NCBI GenBank assembly: GCA_023974075.1 | Contig: CM043792.1 | Coordinates: 12,691,456-12,755,455 of the forward strand | Source of the DNA: Chaenocephalus aceratus | Lineage: Eukaryota; Chordata; Actinopteri; Perciformes; Channichthyidae | Reading direction: 5' to 3' | Length of the DNA: 64,000 nucleotides | Shown here: positions 22,357 to 31,876 of the stretch, piece after piece | Numbering within the stretch: position 1 is the stretch's first letter | How the letters are laid out: the number at the start of each line of letters is the position of its first letter | The notes under the pieces: generated by a model | What the model was told of the DNA's origin: nothing | The model's database searches: none | The model's input: only the letters and a program-made list of their open reading frames with translations | Position numbers and translations under genes: made by a program

Positions 22357-22479
22357 CTCGTTCGCCGTGAGGCGTGGAGAGGGTCCGCTCATGACAGGTA
22401 CTTTCGAGAAAAAAATGTTTACCGATCTGTCTTTAATCCGGGGGAAAAAAGGACAGCGTGGGTCTTTTTCTCTCAAGGA

Positions 22480-22620
22480 TATTACCTGGTATGGTAATAT
22501 TCTTGTAATCCTTTTCTCCTCCGTGGAAGAGAGAAGAAAAAAAAAAAGTGTCCTCGCTACCGTGGTGTCGGTAGTGAGGGAAAAAACACAAGTTAGCAAC
22601 TGGTGTGTTGCTAACTTGAA
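22480..22620 (-). promoter_or_regulatory. DIRS leader, second copy: three hairpins sharing a TGGTGT-type loop
   Basis: On the plus strand: (1) ATATTACC-TGGTAT-GGTAATAT at 22479-22500; (2) CTACC-GTGGTGTC-GGTAG at 22557-22574, extendable to nine pairs with one wobble; (3) CAAGTTAGCAA-CTGGTGTG-TTGCTAACTTG at about 22589-22618. The element's sense is minus, so transcripts would display ACACCA-type loops. The hairpins lie in the 5' leader just upstream of gag. The structures are seen in the sequence; any role in packaging, translation or primer placement is speculation. Confidence 0.7.
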
Positions 22621-22795
22621 GTCAAAACCTTACCTTACTCCAGAGGAAGAACGGCGAGGTTGACTATAATACTCTTCTGTGAGAGAATCGGGTAGCCGGC
22701 TAACGCCCGTCGACCGAAAATTAGCTTTGGGTTCAGTCTGTGGACTGTTAAGCTAGCCCGGCTACCGTTCGAGATGTGCTCTGAAGCGAGAAGAG

Positions 22796-22980
22796 GTGTT
22801 TGAATGACGCATGCGTCGTGGCGCAGGCTACTTATAGGGGGTGATTTCCCCTGACGTTGACGTCAAGAATCACCGGCCAATCAGGATTGGCGTAATGAGA
22901 TTGATGCTTCTGTTTGCTCCGCGATGAGGCGCATCCCATAGTGAGACATCGAACGGAGTGTTATGAATGAGAACTCCTGC
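22796..22980 (-). repeat. Second DIRS 5' terminus, internal to the complex
   Basis: This repeats the outer 5' end at 25846-26014 in the same orientation, including GAGGCGCATCCCATAGTGAG and the terminal ACACTCCGTTCGATGTCTCAC read on minus. It abuts the spacer of the upstream module at about 22974 (GAGAAC joined to TCCTGCTGTATGC), so the complex holds two element starts about 3.0 kb apart. Confidence 0.85.
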
Positions 22981-22984
22981 TGTA

Positions 22985-23450
22985 TGCTCCTTAGAGCCAG
23001 CTGAGATGTCACGCTTACGGCTCCGGCCGGCACTGCGCATGCGCGTGACGGAGGTGCCCTTACAGCTCCAGCCGGCACTGCGCATGCGTGTGACGGTGGT
23101 GCCTTCACAGCTCCAGTCGGCACTGCGCGTGCCGGTGGTGCCCTTACAGCTCTAGCCGGCACTGCGCATGCGCGTGACGGTGGAGCCTTCACGACCCCAG
23201 CCGGCACTGCGCATGCGCGTGGCGGTGGCTTCACGGACCCGTCAATAATCCGCCTCTTGAGAGATGCCGTAGCTGCTCTCAAAAGGGGAAGAATTGGCGG
23301 GCTGTCCTTTACAGCTCTAGCCGGCACTGTGCATGCGCGTGACGGTGGAGCCTTCACGACCCCAGCCGGCACTGCGCATGTGCGTGACGGTAGTGCCCTT
23401 AAAGCCCCAACTGGCACTGCGCATGCGCGTGGCGGTGGTGCCTTCACAGA
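22985..23450. repeat. GC-rich minisatellite (about 45-bp unit), proximal array
   Basis: Same unit as at 20480-20800, with more copies. The core GCCGGCACTGCGCATGCGCG is repeated with a GTGACGGTGGTGCC-type tail and variable linkers. A higher-order block (CCGTCAATAATCCG to GCTGCTCTCAAAAGGGGAAG) interrupts it near 23240-23290. The long minus-strand frame through it (23540-22881) encodes 15-residue repeats with no known domain. Confidence 0.88.
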
Positions 23451-23733
23451 CCCGTTTATTATCCGCCTTTTGAGAGAGGCCGTAGCTGCTCTCAGAAGGG
23501 GATTTATAGTTAACGGACTGTTTATTGTTTTTCTTTTCATTTTTTTTGAGCTGCGCCCTTGGCCGAAGCCTGGATGCGTCAGCGGAAAATGCTTTATTTA
23601 AACAATAAAGATGTGACATGTGTTTTATGCGGACTTGAGGATGATGTTGAGGCATCTCTCGAGGAAGCGGGGACACGTTTAGAGCCGGGGAAAGAACTTC
23701 CAGCTCTGTCACAGAGGGGAGAAGGAGGGGCTG

Positions 23734-25373
23734 TCAGGCCGCTCGCTTCTTCTTCCTCGACTGCTGGCCGAAATTCTGGGTTGGCTGCGCCTGGGCTGCA
23801 GCCGGAACCGGAGATTTTCTAGGCCAACTCGCCCTCGTCTCCTGCCTGGGCTGGGGACTCGGGGTGGGCTGCGACCTCTGCTGTCCTGGTACTTTAAACC
23901 TAGCAGGGTTCAGTGCAGCTTGGGCGAAGGGCCGCTGTTGCGAAGGCAGCGGCTGGACCCTTCGAGGGAGACAGAGGTGGAGGGCCTCGTCTTCCTTCTT
24001 TTTCGACTCGCACTTCCTCTGCATGGAAGCGAGAGCGGAGCCGAAAATCCCCTCGGGAACGATGGGCATGTCAAGCACATCTTCCTTTTCCCGGTCTGGG
24101 AGGTTGGTGAGGTTGAGCCATCTAGCTCTTTCCTGCACCACCATGATCCCCATTACCTTGCCCGTGGCCTGGACGGCGCAGCGTTGTACACGGAGACAAA
24201 TGTCTGTGACCGCGGCTATCTCGTCCAGAGTGGCCGGTCCAGGATTGCTCGAAAGATCCTCACAGAGCTCCGCTTGGTACGCGGTTAGCATCGAGGAAAC
24301 GTTCAGAGCCCTGGCGGACAATGCTGCGGCTCTGTAGGCCCGTTCAGTCATGGTCGACTGGAATCGGTCCGTTTTTGCTGGCAGCGTGGGGTTCCTGCTT
24401 GGTGACAGGCCCATCCTCGGTAGGAGGTGGGCTGCCACCAGCGGTTCCATAGGCGGTATGCGGAGCAGGCCGAGCCTCTCCATACCGTCACAGTCAAGGG
24501 AGGAGGCACCCTGGATTGGGGCCTTGTTGCTAAAGGGCCGGTCTCTCCACGAGACCGACACCTCATCCAACATCTCCGGGAAGACCGGAAGGAGCTGCCT
24601 CTTCGTCCTCGTTATTTGGGGAAAATGTTTCCCCTCGTAACGGGACCTGGAGGTCTCCTTGGCCATTTCTGGCCACGCGATGTCTAGCCTGGACGCAGCG
24701 CGCTGACACACGGCCTGCAGGTCCATGCTTAGACAGGACGAAGCTGGTGTGCTATCGCCCGGGAGAACAGCCATCGCTCCAGGCTTTGCAGCCTGAGCCG
24801 ATGACATGAAGATGTCGTCTTCCTGCTCATCCGAGTCAGACAGGAGGAACTCAGAGGTATCCTCTTCGTCCTCCATGTAGTCTAATGGAGACTGTCTAGG
24901 ACGTCTTCCGCAGGTGAAACCATGGTGAGGTCCAGCCGGGAGCCCCAGCTTGGTAAAGCGTGGGGCCTCGTTCCCGCGTCTCTTGCCGCCACCGGGTCTC
25001 GGCCTGATATGGCGCGGGATTCCGGTTCTGCGGCTGCCGCTGTCGATGAGCCCCAGACCGACCCAGTGAGGGGCTCCATCTCTGCAGCGGACGCCCCCGT
25101 GTCTTGATTGCCAGCCGGCAAACCAGTGGACATGAGGGGGTCCTGTCCCGACAGGCTAGCTTGTTGTGCTAACCTTCGGCGGAGGCTCTTCATGGTGAAG
25201 CGGGCACAATGCCCGCACGAGCCGGGGTTGTCAATGGCCTCCTGGGCGTGTTCCAGCCCGAGGCAGGACGAACAGATCTGGTGTGAGTTTGTGCCTGACA
25301 CTTTCAACCCGCAGCCGCAGAGCCGAGCCTCCGAGTTCCTGACTCCTCTGGTGTGAGGGAGAGAGGCGTCCAT
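23734..25373 (-). pseudogene. DIRS gag-like ORF, first copy, split by an 8-bp insertion
   Basis: The likely start is ATG at 25373 (MDASLPHTRGVRNSEARL). The same Cys cluster as in the second copy follows (CGCGLKVSG, HQICSSCLGLEHA, SCGHC). The frame ends early at 24882 (VLDSLH, stop) and continues in another frame from 24876 (MEDEEDTSEFLLSDSDEQED) to 23734. Against the second copy, the break is an insertion of about 8 nt near 24885-24900. The downstream part holds an alpha-helical region (LLTAYQ-type, ALNVSSMLTAYQAELCEDLS) and a Gln/Pro-rich basic tail ending SRKKKRAA. Total length would be about 540 residues. The product would be the structural particle protein of the element. Confidence 0.8.
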
Positions 25374-25489
25374 CTTATACGCTGCGTGGCGTGAAGAGGA
25401 CCCGTTCGTAACAGGTACGTCGAGAGAAAAAATAGTTCCCAACCTGTCTTTAATCCGTAGAAAAAGGACGGTGTGGGTCTTTTTTCTCA

Positions 25490-25712
25490 AAGAATATTAC
25501 CTGGTGTGGTAATATCCTTTTAATCCTTTTTCTCCTTCGTGGAAGAAAAAAAGTAAAAAAATCCGTCCTCGCTACCGTGGTGTCGGCAGTGAGGGAAAAA
25601 ACAAGCTAGCAGCAGGTGTGTTGCTAGCTTGAACAATCAAAACCTTACCTTAATTCCTGAGGAAGAATGGCGAGGTTGATTATAATACTAACTGGTGTGT
25701 TAGTACTATACT
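25490..25712 (-). promoter_or_regulatory. DIRS leader, first copy: four hairpins with TGGTGT-type loops
   Basis: On the plus strand: ATATTACC-TGGTGT-GGTAATAT at 25494-25515; CTACC-GTGGTGTC-GGCAG near 25572-25589 (one mismatch); CAAGCTAGCA-loop-TGCTAGCTTG at 25602-25631 with GGTGTG in the loop; and TACTAAC-TGGTGT-GTTAGTA at 25686-25705, extendable to 11 pairs with one mismatch. The fourth is missing from the second leader copy. Confidence 0.7.
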
Positions 25713-25845
25713 CTTCTGCGAGGCAGAATAGGGTAGCCGGCTAACGCCCGTCGACCGAAAATTAGCTTTTGGTTCAGTCTGTGGACTGTTAAGCTAGCCC
25801 GGCTACCATTAGAGATGTGCTCTGAAGCGAGAAGAGGTGTTTGAA

Positions 25846-26014
25846 TGACGCATGCGTCGTGGCGCAGGCTACTTATAGGGGGTGATTTCCCCTAACGTTG
25901 ACGTCAAGATCACCAGCCAATCAGGATTGGCGTAATGAGATTGATGCTTCTGTTTGCTCCGCGATGAGGCGCATCCCATAGTGAGACATCGAACGGAGTG
26001 TTATGAATGAGAAC
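25846..26014 (-). repeat. DIRS 5' terminus (outer)
   Basis: The element begins at 26014 on the minus strand. Its first 42 bases are present in inverted form at 18776-18816 and directly at about 22938-22980. The flank at 26015 is unrelated to the left flank at 18375, and no target duplication was seen, as expected for recombinase-mediated insertion. Confidence 0.8.
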
Positions 26015-26454
26015 AGGCTACAGCCGTTGTGTATTTTATTATGTGAAGCACTAAATGGTTTTAGAAAAATATCAACTCTTTGTTTGTAGATATCTACTAA
26101 ACTAAAGCAAATAAAAAGAGTAGGCCTGTTATACTGAGTGATATATTATACACACTGCTCTGCTTTCTGCACGGACATCACAGCTGTTCTCTCACAACAT
26201 TGCGTCGCGATGAAAGCAGTTAATACAATGATATCCAGGGGATGCATGCAGAGCCTGTCATTGGCTGAGATAAGTCCGGCCGTGCGTCACGACTCTTTGA
26301 AACATCTCTATTCTCGGAAATGCATCCACGAAGGAGCCGTGGAGGCCCTATCAGTGTTTCCTCGGTTATAGCTCCTCCAGAGAGCCTCCTCGATGCTCGA
26401 TCCTCGGTCCTCGAAGTGCATTTAGAGAAATGAGATGTCCTTCAACATGGCGCA

Positions 26455-26905
26455 CTGAAATTCATTTCTGGGTCACTACCGGTCGACGAGGAGGGGGATT
26501 TCAAAATAAAAAAAATCAAATCAAGTTGTATTTATATAAACACATTTATAAACGATTTTTGGTCGAGCCAAAGTGCTGTACATATAATAAAAATAGCCTA
26601 CAGTAGAGACACTTTACAGCAAATACAACAGCACAGATTTTTCAGAATATCAGTATGAGAAAAACGACACCCTTTATCCTTAGACCCTCACATCGTACAA
26701 GGAAAAACTTCCAGAGAAAACCCACAGTTTAAGGGGAACAAAAATGGGATAAACCTCAGGGAGAGCAACAGAGGAGGGATCCCTCTCCCAGGACGGACAG
26801 ACGTGCAATAGATGCCGTGCGTAAAATAATTGAAGAGATAATACATTTTACAGCATATAGACCGAATGTTAGGAAATTAATGTGTCTGTAATAAGAAGAT
26901 GAATC
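26455..26905 (-). repeat. Probable LINE 3' UTR fragment
   Basis: GTTGTATTTATATAAACACA, followed by AAAGTGCTGTACA and a segment with GAGGGATCCCTCTCCCAGGA, resembles common fish LINE 3' ends in reverse orientation. No coding part is attached. Confidence 0.45.
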
Positions 26906-26906
26906 C

Positions 26907-27472
26907 ACGTTTTTAAAATCTACTTTATAGCTTGTAGTAACTCACGGGAGGCTTCTTTTATTTTATTTGTATTCATAATAATTTTTATTTTTCGACAGAA
27001 TGTATTATGGTGCATTAGTTACGAATTTTTGTTCTCAAAAAACAGTGCATTGTGTGTAATACAACTGTGATTTGTATTAAATTAGTTTGTTTTTAAGGAA
27101 GGCCAGAGCTTCAGCTGTGTCAAATAGATTGTTCCCTTTAGTTAACGTTTTTTAAAAGAACATTATATTCCAATTTGATCATGTCCCCTTCATTGTATTA
27201 CGGAGAGCAATGTGAGCATCCATTCCCATTGGATAACGCAGGATTTTACACCCGGAAGTAAGTATTCTCTGTCGATTGATTTTACAGTGCTATCTGCACT
27301 ACTCATCAACTAAAAAACACCAGATTATCCTTGTTGATTACACAACATTGATTGGTTTAAATTGTGTACAATGCTTTTGTAATTTTCCCCTTCGATTCGG
27401 AGAAACAAACATTTGTTCAGTTTAGGATGGCCGAAGACACTACACTACCCAGAATCCTCAGCTATCGTTTGG
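26907..27472 (+). repeat. Dispersed repeat copy B (holds the empty Harbinger site)
   Basis: Colinear with copy A (1885-2136 joined to 5260-5350) but without the Harbinger insertion: here ATTGTATTACGGAGAGCAAT runs uninterrupted across the insertion point at 27192-27211. It continues beyond the end of copy A for about 170 bp and matches copy C to the ATCCTCAGCTAT region. The hairpin end is missing. Confidence 0.85.
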
Positions 27473-27559
27473 GACTACACCATGTGCTTTTCTTGACAAT
27501 GGTGAAGTTTACGCTGAGCGACAAACAGCACTTTGAAATGGAATGAAACCTATCGACGG

Positions 27560-27845
27560 CACACTATTGCCGACCCCCCCCTAGGTCACAGGCTCCTCCA
27601 ACAGTGCAACACAATAAAACAGATAAACAGAAAAAATAGTGCAAGTCAATACAAAAAGAAAAATAGTAAAAAGTGAAATAGTGCAATAAGAGTATACAAG
27701 TGATTGGAATATGATATATTAGACAAATCATTTCTAAGTAGCAGCCAGATGAATGTTATGGATGTTATTTCAAAGTTCAGGTGTTTAAAAGTCTTATGGC
27801 CTGTGGGATGAAACTGTCCCTGAGTCTGGTGGTTTTGGTCCGGAT
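27560..27845 (-). repeat. LINE 3' fragment (L2-like C-terminus)
   Basis: On the minus strand the frame reads RTKTTRLRDSFIPQAIRLLN, a common C-terminal end of L2-like fish reverse transcriptases, followed by an A-rich 3' region. It adjoins a second LINE fragment at 27846. Confidence 0.6.
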
Positions 27846-28745
27846 GTATGATAAGATTAGATAAGATGGTACTTTATTGATCCCAATTTGGGACATTGTT
27901 TTTGTTGCAGCAGCATAAAAGACAAGGCATTTTACAATAAAACAAAACCACAAATAAACAAGAATAGAAAGAAAAGAAAAGAAAATAGAAAATATACGTG
28001 TTGAAATAGAAAACATACATGTAGATATTATATATGCAAATATACATATTCAAAAATATATGACAATGGAATATGGAATATCAAATATTGAACAGATTAT
28101 ATATGTGTACAATGTACAGCGAGGTTGTATTAGAGAAACTATGGAGCAGAGAGTTCTCTTCCAGCCAGAGGTGATTTGTTGTACAGAGTTATTGCAGTGG
28201 GCAGGAATGTGTTCCTGTATCGGTCCTTGTGACAGCGGAGCTGCAGCAGTCTGTTGGAGAAGGAGCTCCGTTGTCTGTCCAGCTGCAGGTGGAGAGGATG
28301 GGTGGGGTTATCCATCATGGACAACAGCCTGTTCAGTGTCCTCCTCTCCACCACAGCTTCAAAGGGGTCCAGCTTGATGCCGATGACAGACCCAGCTTTC
28401 CTGATCACTTTATTGATCCTGCTGGTGTCACCGGCTCTGATGCTGCCCCCCCCAGCAGACCGCAGCAAAGAAGAGTGCACTGGCCACAACAGACTAGAAG
28501 ATCTCCAGCATCTTGCTGCACACATGGAAGGATCTCAGCTTCCTCAGAAAATAGAGTCTGTTCATTCCCTTCTTGTACACAGCGTCAGTGTTGGTCCTCC
28601 AGTTCAGCCCATAAGTGCACTCCCAGGTACTTGTAGTCCTCCACAACAGCCACATCCTCTCCTAGAATGCGGCTGTTGTGCCAGACGGCAGCAGACAGAA
28701 CAGTTTGTGGCTGGGGTGATGGGGGTCTTTTATAATCCTGAGGGC
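27846..28745 (-). pseudogene. LINE reverse-transcriptase C-terminal fragment (L2/Rex1-like)
   Basis: Reading leftwards from 28745, the sequence encodes EDVAVVEDYKYLGVHL, then after frame breaks GGSIRAGDTSRINKVIRKAG, then FEAVVERRTLNRLLSMMDNP, then RSSFSNRLLQLRCHKDRYRN and FLPTAITLYN. This is the usual C-terminal end of fish LINE polyproteins beyond the RT catalytic core. The 3' tail at about 27846-27890 contains TACTTTATTGATCCC in reverse, a standard fish LINE tail. It is 5'-truncated and has frameshifts, so it is a dead copy. It lies between the inverted repeats B and C. Confidence 0.75.
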
Positions 28746-28759
28746 TTTCTTTAGGGTTA

Positions 28760-28930
28760 ACCAGATATTTTTACTCCACTACATTTATTTTAGTTACTTT
28801 ACAAATTCTGATTAATGATGTGAAATATAAACAACCCTTAAAGCAGACTTTAGTTACACCTGAGTAAAATTCAGGGAAGGTGATTGTCAAGTGCCAACAA
28901 TCAGGAGAGATATTTGATTGGAGGACTGGC
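28760..28930. repeat. Short dispersed repeat fragment
   Basis: TTTTTACTCCACTACATTTA followed by TTAGTTACTTTACA is a sequence I know as frequent in fish genomes. Its class is not known to me. Confidence 0.4.
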
Positions 28931-29019
28931 TTATCTAAAGCCAGTTGAGTAGCACTTTAAATGTTTTGGCTCTATGAAACCTGATGTACTTTATGATTCT
29001 GTTTTCTTCAAGCTTGTAT

Positions 29020-29098
29020 TTTGTTGGTCGAACGCACTTATTGTAAGTCGCTTTGGATAAAAGCGTCAGCTAAATGCAATGTAATGTAATGTAATGAT
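29020..29098 (+). repeat. LINE/SINE 3' tail motif
   Basis: GTAAGTCGCTTTGGATAAAA followed by GCGTCAGCTAAATG and an ATGTA repeat is the highly conserved tail found on many fish LINEs and on SINEs that borrow their machinery. No SINE head was found upstream. Confidence 0.7.
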
Positions 29099-29359
29099 TG
29101 TTGGTGCTTGAGAAGACTAAATTTGTATCTGCAGATCCCTATAAAGTATATACATTACTCGTTATTCTCTACAAATAGTTAATTAAAAACTGTATATAAT
29201 TACTATTTTGGACATCCCTTTTCAAGATTTCAATATTACTCTAAACGTGTAATAACGTGCTTTAACCAGTAGGTGGTTTGGGTTAAAAATCTGTCAAGTT
29301 TACAGTGTTAACAAAATAAAATATACTGCTGTTTCTGGTTTAGTTTACGACGGATATAT

Positions 29360-29540
29360 TTAGTTATTGTTTTGATATTTGTAACACAAAAGTGATGTAA
29401 AAACCCCACAGCAACACAGAAAAGATGGTCTTAACATGAGTAGTTAATAAAAAACAATAATATCAAAACAAATTATTACTACTAACTTTATTGTGAAATT
29501 AAAACAGAACGGTAAAAGAATAGTTTCCGGTCTATTCTGA
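29360..29540 (+). repeat. Dispersed repeat shared with 53005-53160
   Basis: TTTTGATATTTGTAACAC, AGAAAAGATGGTCTTAACAT and TTATTGTGAAATTAAAACAG occur in the same order at both sites. It is a non-coding segment of unknown class. Confidence 0.7.
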
Positions 29541-29745
29541 GCCAGATCTCTGTAGATAAATACAAATACAGAACTACGACAGATGTGTAATATTTAATGC
29601 AGCCAAATCATTTATTACAATGCATTCATGTGATGACTTTCAAAGAGTAAAGCAAGCACTGCTGAATAAAGTATGATTTATCTTTTACGAAACGTTTTTT
29701 TCATATGGAATGCAGTCAACCAATCACAGAGCTTGAGGCAACGCA

Positions 29746-30505
29746 GACAATAGCTGAGGATTCTGGGTAGTGTAGTGTCTTCGGCCATCCTAAACTGAAC
29801 AAATATTTGTTTCTCCGAATCGAAGAGGAAAATTACAAAAGCATTGTACACAATTTAAACCAACCAATGTTGTGTAATCAACAAGGATAATCTGGTATTT
29901 TTGAGTTGATGAGTCGTGCAGATATCACTGTAAAATCAATCGACAGTAAAGAGTATACTTACTTCCGGGTGTAAAATCCTGCGTTATCCAATGGGAATGG
30001 ACGCTCACATTGCTCTCCGTAATACAATAAAGGGGACATTATCAAATCGGAATATAATGTTCTTTTAAAAAACGTTAACTAAAGGGAACAATCTATTTGA
30101 CACAGCTGAAGCTCTGGCCTTCCTTAAAAACTAACTAATTTAATAAAAATCAGTTGTATTACACACAATGCACTGTTTTTTGAGACCAAAAATTGGTAAC
30201 TAATGCACCATAATACATTCTGACGAAAAATAAAAATTATTATGAATACAAATCAAATAAAAGAAGCCTCCCGTGAGTTACTACAAGCTATAAAGTAGAT
30301 TTAAAAAACGTTTTATAGTATAAAAGCTCACTGCAGGACGTTGTAGAAATGCGTGTGTGCACCACGACAAAAGAGCCTCATTCACTTTACATTGGGGTTG
30401 TTTGCGTGGTGCCGACACGTAATTGTAACAAAGTTCGTGACTCCACCACGCAATGCGGTGTTAAGGAGTCGTGGTGGAGTCACGCATTCTGGTGAGATCA
30501 GGTTG
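29746..30505 (-). repeat. Dispersed repeat copy C, inverted relative to copies A and B
   Basis: The longest of the three copies: it spans from the end shared with copy B (GCTGAGGATTCTGGGTAGTG) to the near-terminal hairpin at 30436-30484 shared with copy A. The Harbinger target is intact here (TCTCCGTAATACAATAAAGG at about 30014). With copy B it forms inverted arms of about 570 bp around 2.27 kb. Confidence 0.85.
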
Positions 30506-30774
30506 GAAATAACCTCAGGACCTAGCTGGGTTAGCTTATGGCGCATTTCCACTGCAACGGGGTAGCCCCGTTAAGCGTCCCTAAGCGTCCTCGCTCAGGC
30601 CTCGGGCTGCCTCGCTGGCCGTCCGAGGCCGTGGCGCATTTCCATTACAGTTTAGGACCTGGGGGTAGCAACGCAGTGTAGGCGGGGCGATCGGCTTTTT
30701 GGGCGGAGCGACGCTGGGTAAAACTGCAGTGGCGTCATTTTCAATGCGACACAACTCACAAAACACACACAACA

Positions 30775-30915
30775 ATGGAGGATGTGGAAGCGATCGTTTT
30801 CTTGTTTATTGTGAAATCCATGGTGCTGACATGCTGTGCTCTGTATAACGTCTGCGAGAGTCATGGAGAGGACTATGATGATGGGTGGAATGCACTGACA
30901 TCAGAGAGGGTTTGA
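30775..30915 (+). pseudogene. Harbinger transposase remnant: N-terminus fused to C-terminus
   Basis: A 46-codon open frame starts with MEDVEAIVFLFIV, like the first residues of fish Harbinger transposases. It passes directly into KSMVLTCCALYNVCESHGED, the conserved C-terminal end (compare V-x-x-CC-x-LHN-x-C-E), before the stop at 30913. The helix-turn-helix and the whole DDE catalytic core are missing. The fusion is in frame, so a short peptide could be made, but nothing shows that it is. Confidence 0.6.
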
Positions 30916-31876
30916 TGCGCTACCTGAATACCTACATATGCATTGTATTGCATTCATTGTATTGAACATAAATACATCTTTTTTTTTCATATACATGTGT
31001 TTGTCAAATGTTTTAAACAAATGTTATCTGAATTGAATATTTAGTAAATATTTGAATTTCAAGCACCAGTAAGTACTGCCCCATAAATAATAAGAACATT
31101 TGAGGAAATATCAGATCATGAAAAGAAAATCTTTCTAATAAATTAAGCGAATATCAAAGCTAACTATAAACATAAATACTAAAGTGTAAAACACAGCAAA
31201 ACTATATTCATAAATGCAAGTGTAAAATAGTGTGGACAATTGTAAACATGGATGGAAACTAAAGTATCCACAACATAAAATAATATATTAAATATAACCT
31301 CAATCTTTCTTCTAGACATGTTAAAAGCTTGCTTGAATGGGTTATAGGTTTATTTTGTTCTCTCGTCTTTGAAATATATAAGGAATGTGTTGTTTGAGTC
31401 TAGTAGAACGAGGGTATTACAATTGAGAAATGTCTACATGTATTATGTATTTATCATGTATTCTTAATACTATTACAAAAATAAACATGTAATAATGTTT
31501 TAGAGGAGGACCTCAAGCTAGCAAACTCAATTTCTTGCTTTAAATCTCTTAAAAGTAAGGGGCTTTTTCCTAACTGATGGTGTTTGTTATTGTTTTATAA
31601 ATTCATGTATGTTTATATCTTCTCTAAATCAAGATTATGTGAATCTGATTTGTTTCTGTTGGGTGCCATTCATTATCAACAAGAGATAGTCAAAGAAGTA
31701 CTTTATTGATGGCAGTATAAAAATACAAAAAAATGTTGTATCAAAGGCATGCCATTAAACAATACAAATAAAAAATGTAAAACTGTATTGCAGCCAGCAT
31801 AAATATACATGGAATTGTAAATATAAAATGAACTTTTTAAAGAAAATAAATAAACAAGGAAGTACAAATGTTGCAT

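Larger units (their letters stand above)
18376..26014 (-). mobile_element. Rearranged DIRS-type tyrosine-recombinase retroelement complex
   Basis: Read on the minus strand, it starts at 26014 with GTTCTCATTCATAACACTCC. It runs through a leader, gag (25373-23734) and a minisatellite spacer. A second complete 5' end at about 22980 follows, then a deleted gag (22356-21529), a third gag 3' piece (21233-20985), another minisatellite spacer and a tyrosine-recombinase segment (20255-18864). It ends in inverted copies of the 5' terminus at 18476-18816. DIRS elements use a tyrosine recombinase instead of a DDE integrase and have inverted termini rather than standard LTRs. No reverse transcriptase, RNase H or methyltransferase-like domain is visible, so the complex is not autonomous. 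It appears to be a chain of deletion derivatives rather than one intact copy. Confidence 0.8.

Noticed and set aside
20305..23540. Long PPSRACAVPAGAV-type repeat proteins in the DIRS spacers
   Set aside because: The frames stay open because the minisatellite unit is a multiple of three. Frames are open on both strands and there is no domain, start context or conservation argument for a protein.
23559..23822. Plus-strand frame with VTCVLCGLEDDVEASLEEAG, resembling a zinc-binding segment
   Set aside because: It is antisense to the gag tail and spacer. The resemblance is short and the frame breaks in the other copies.
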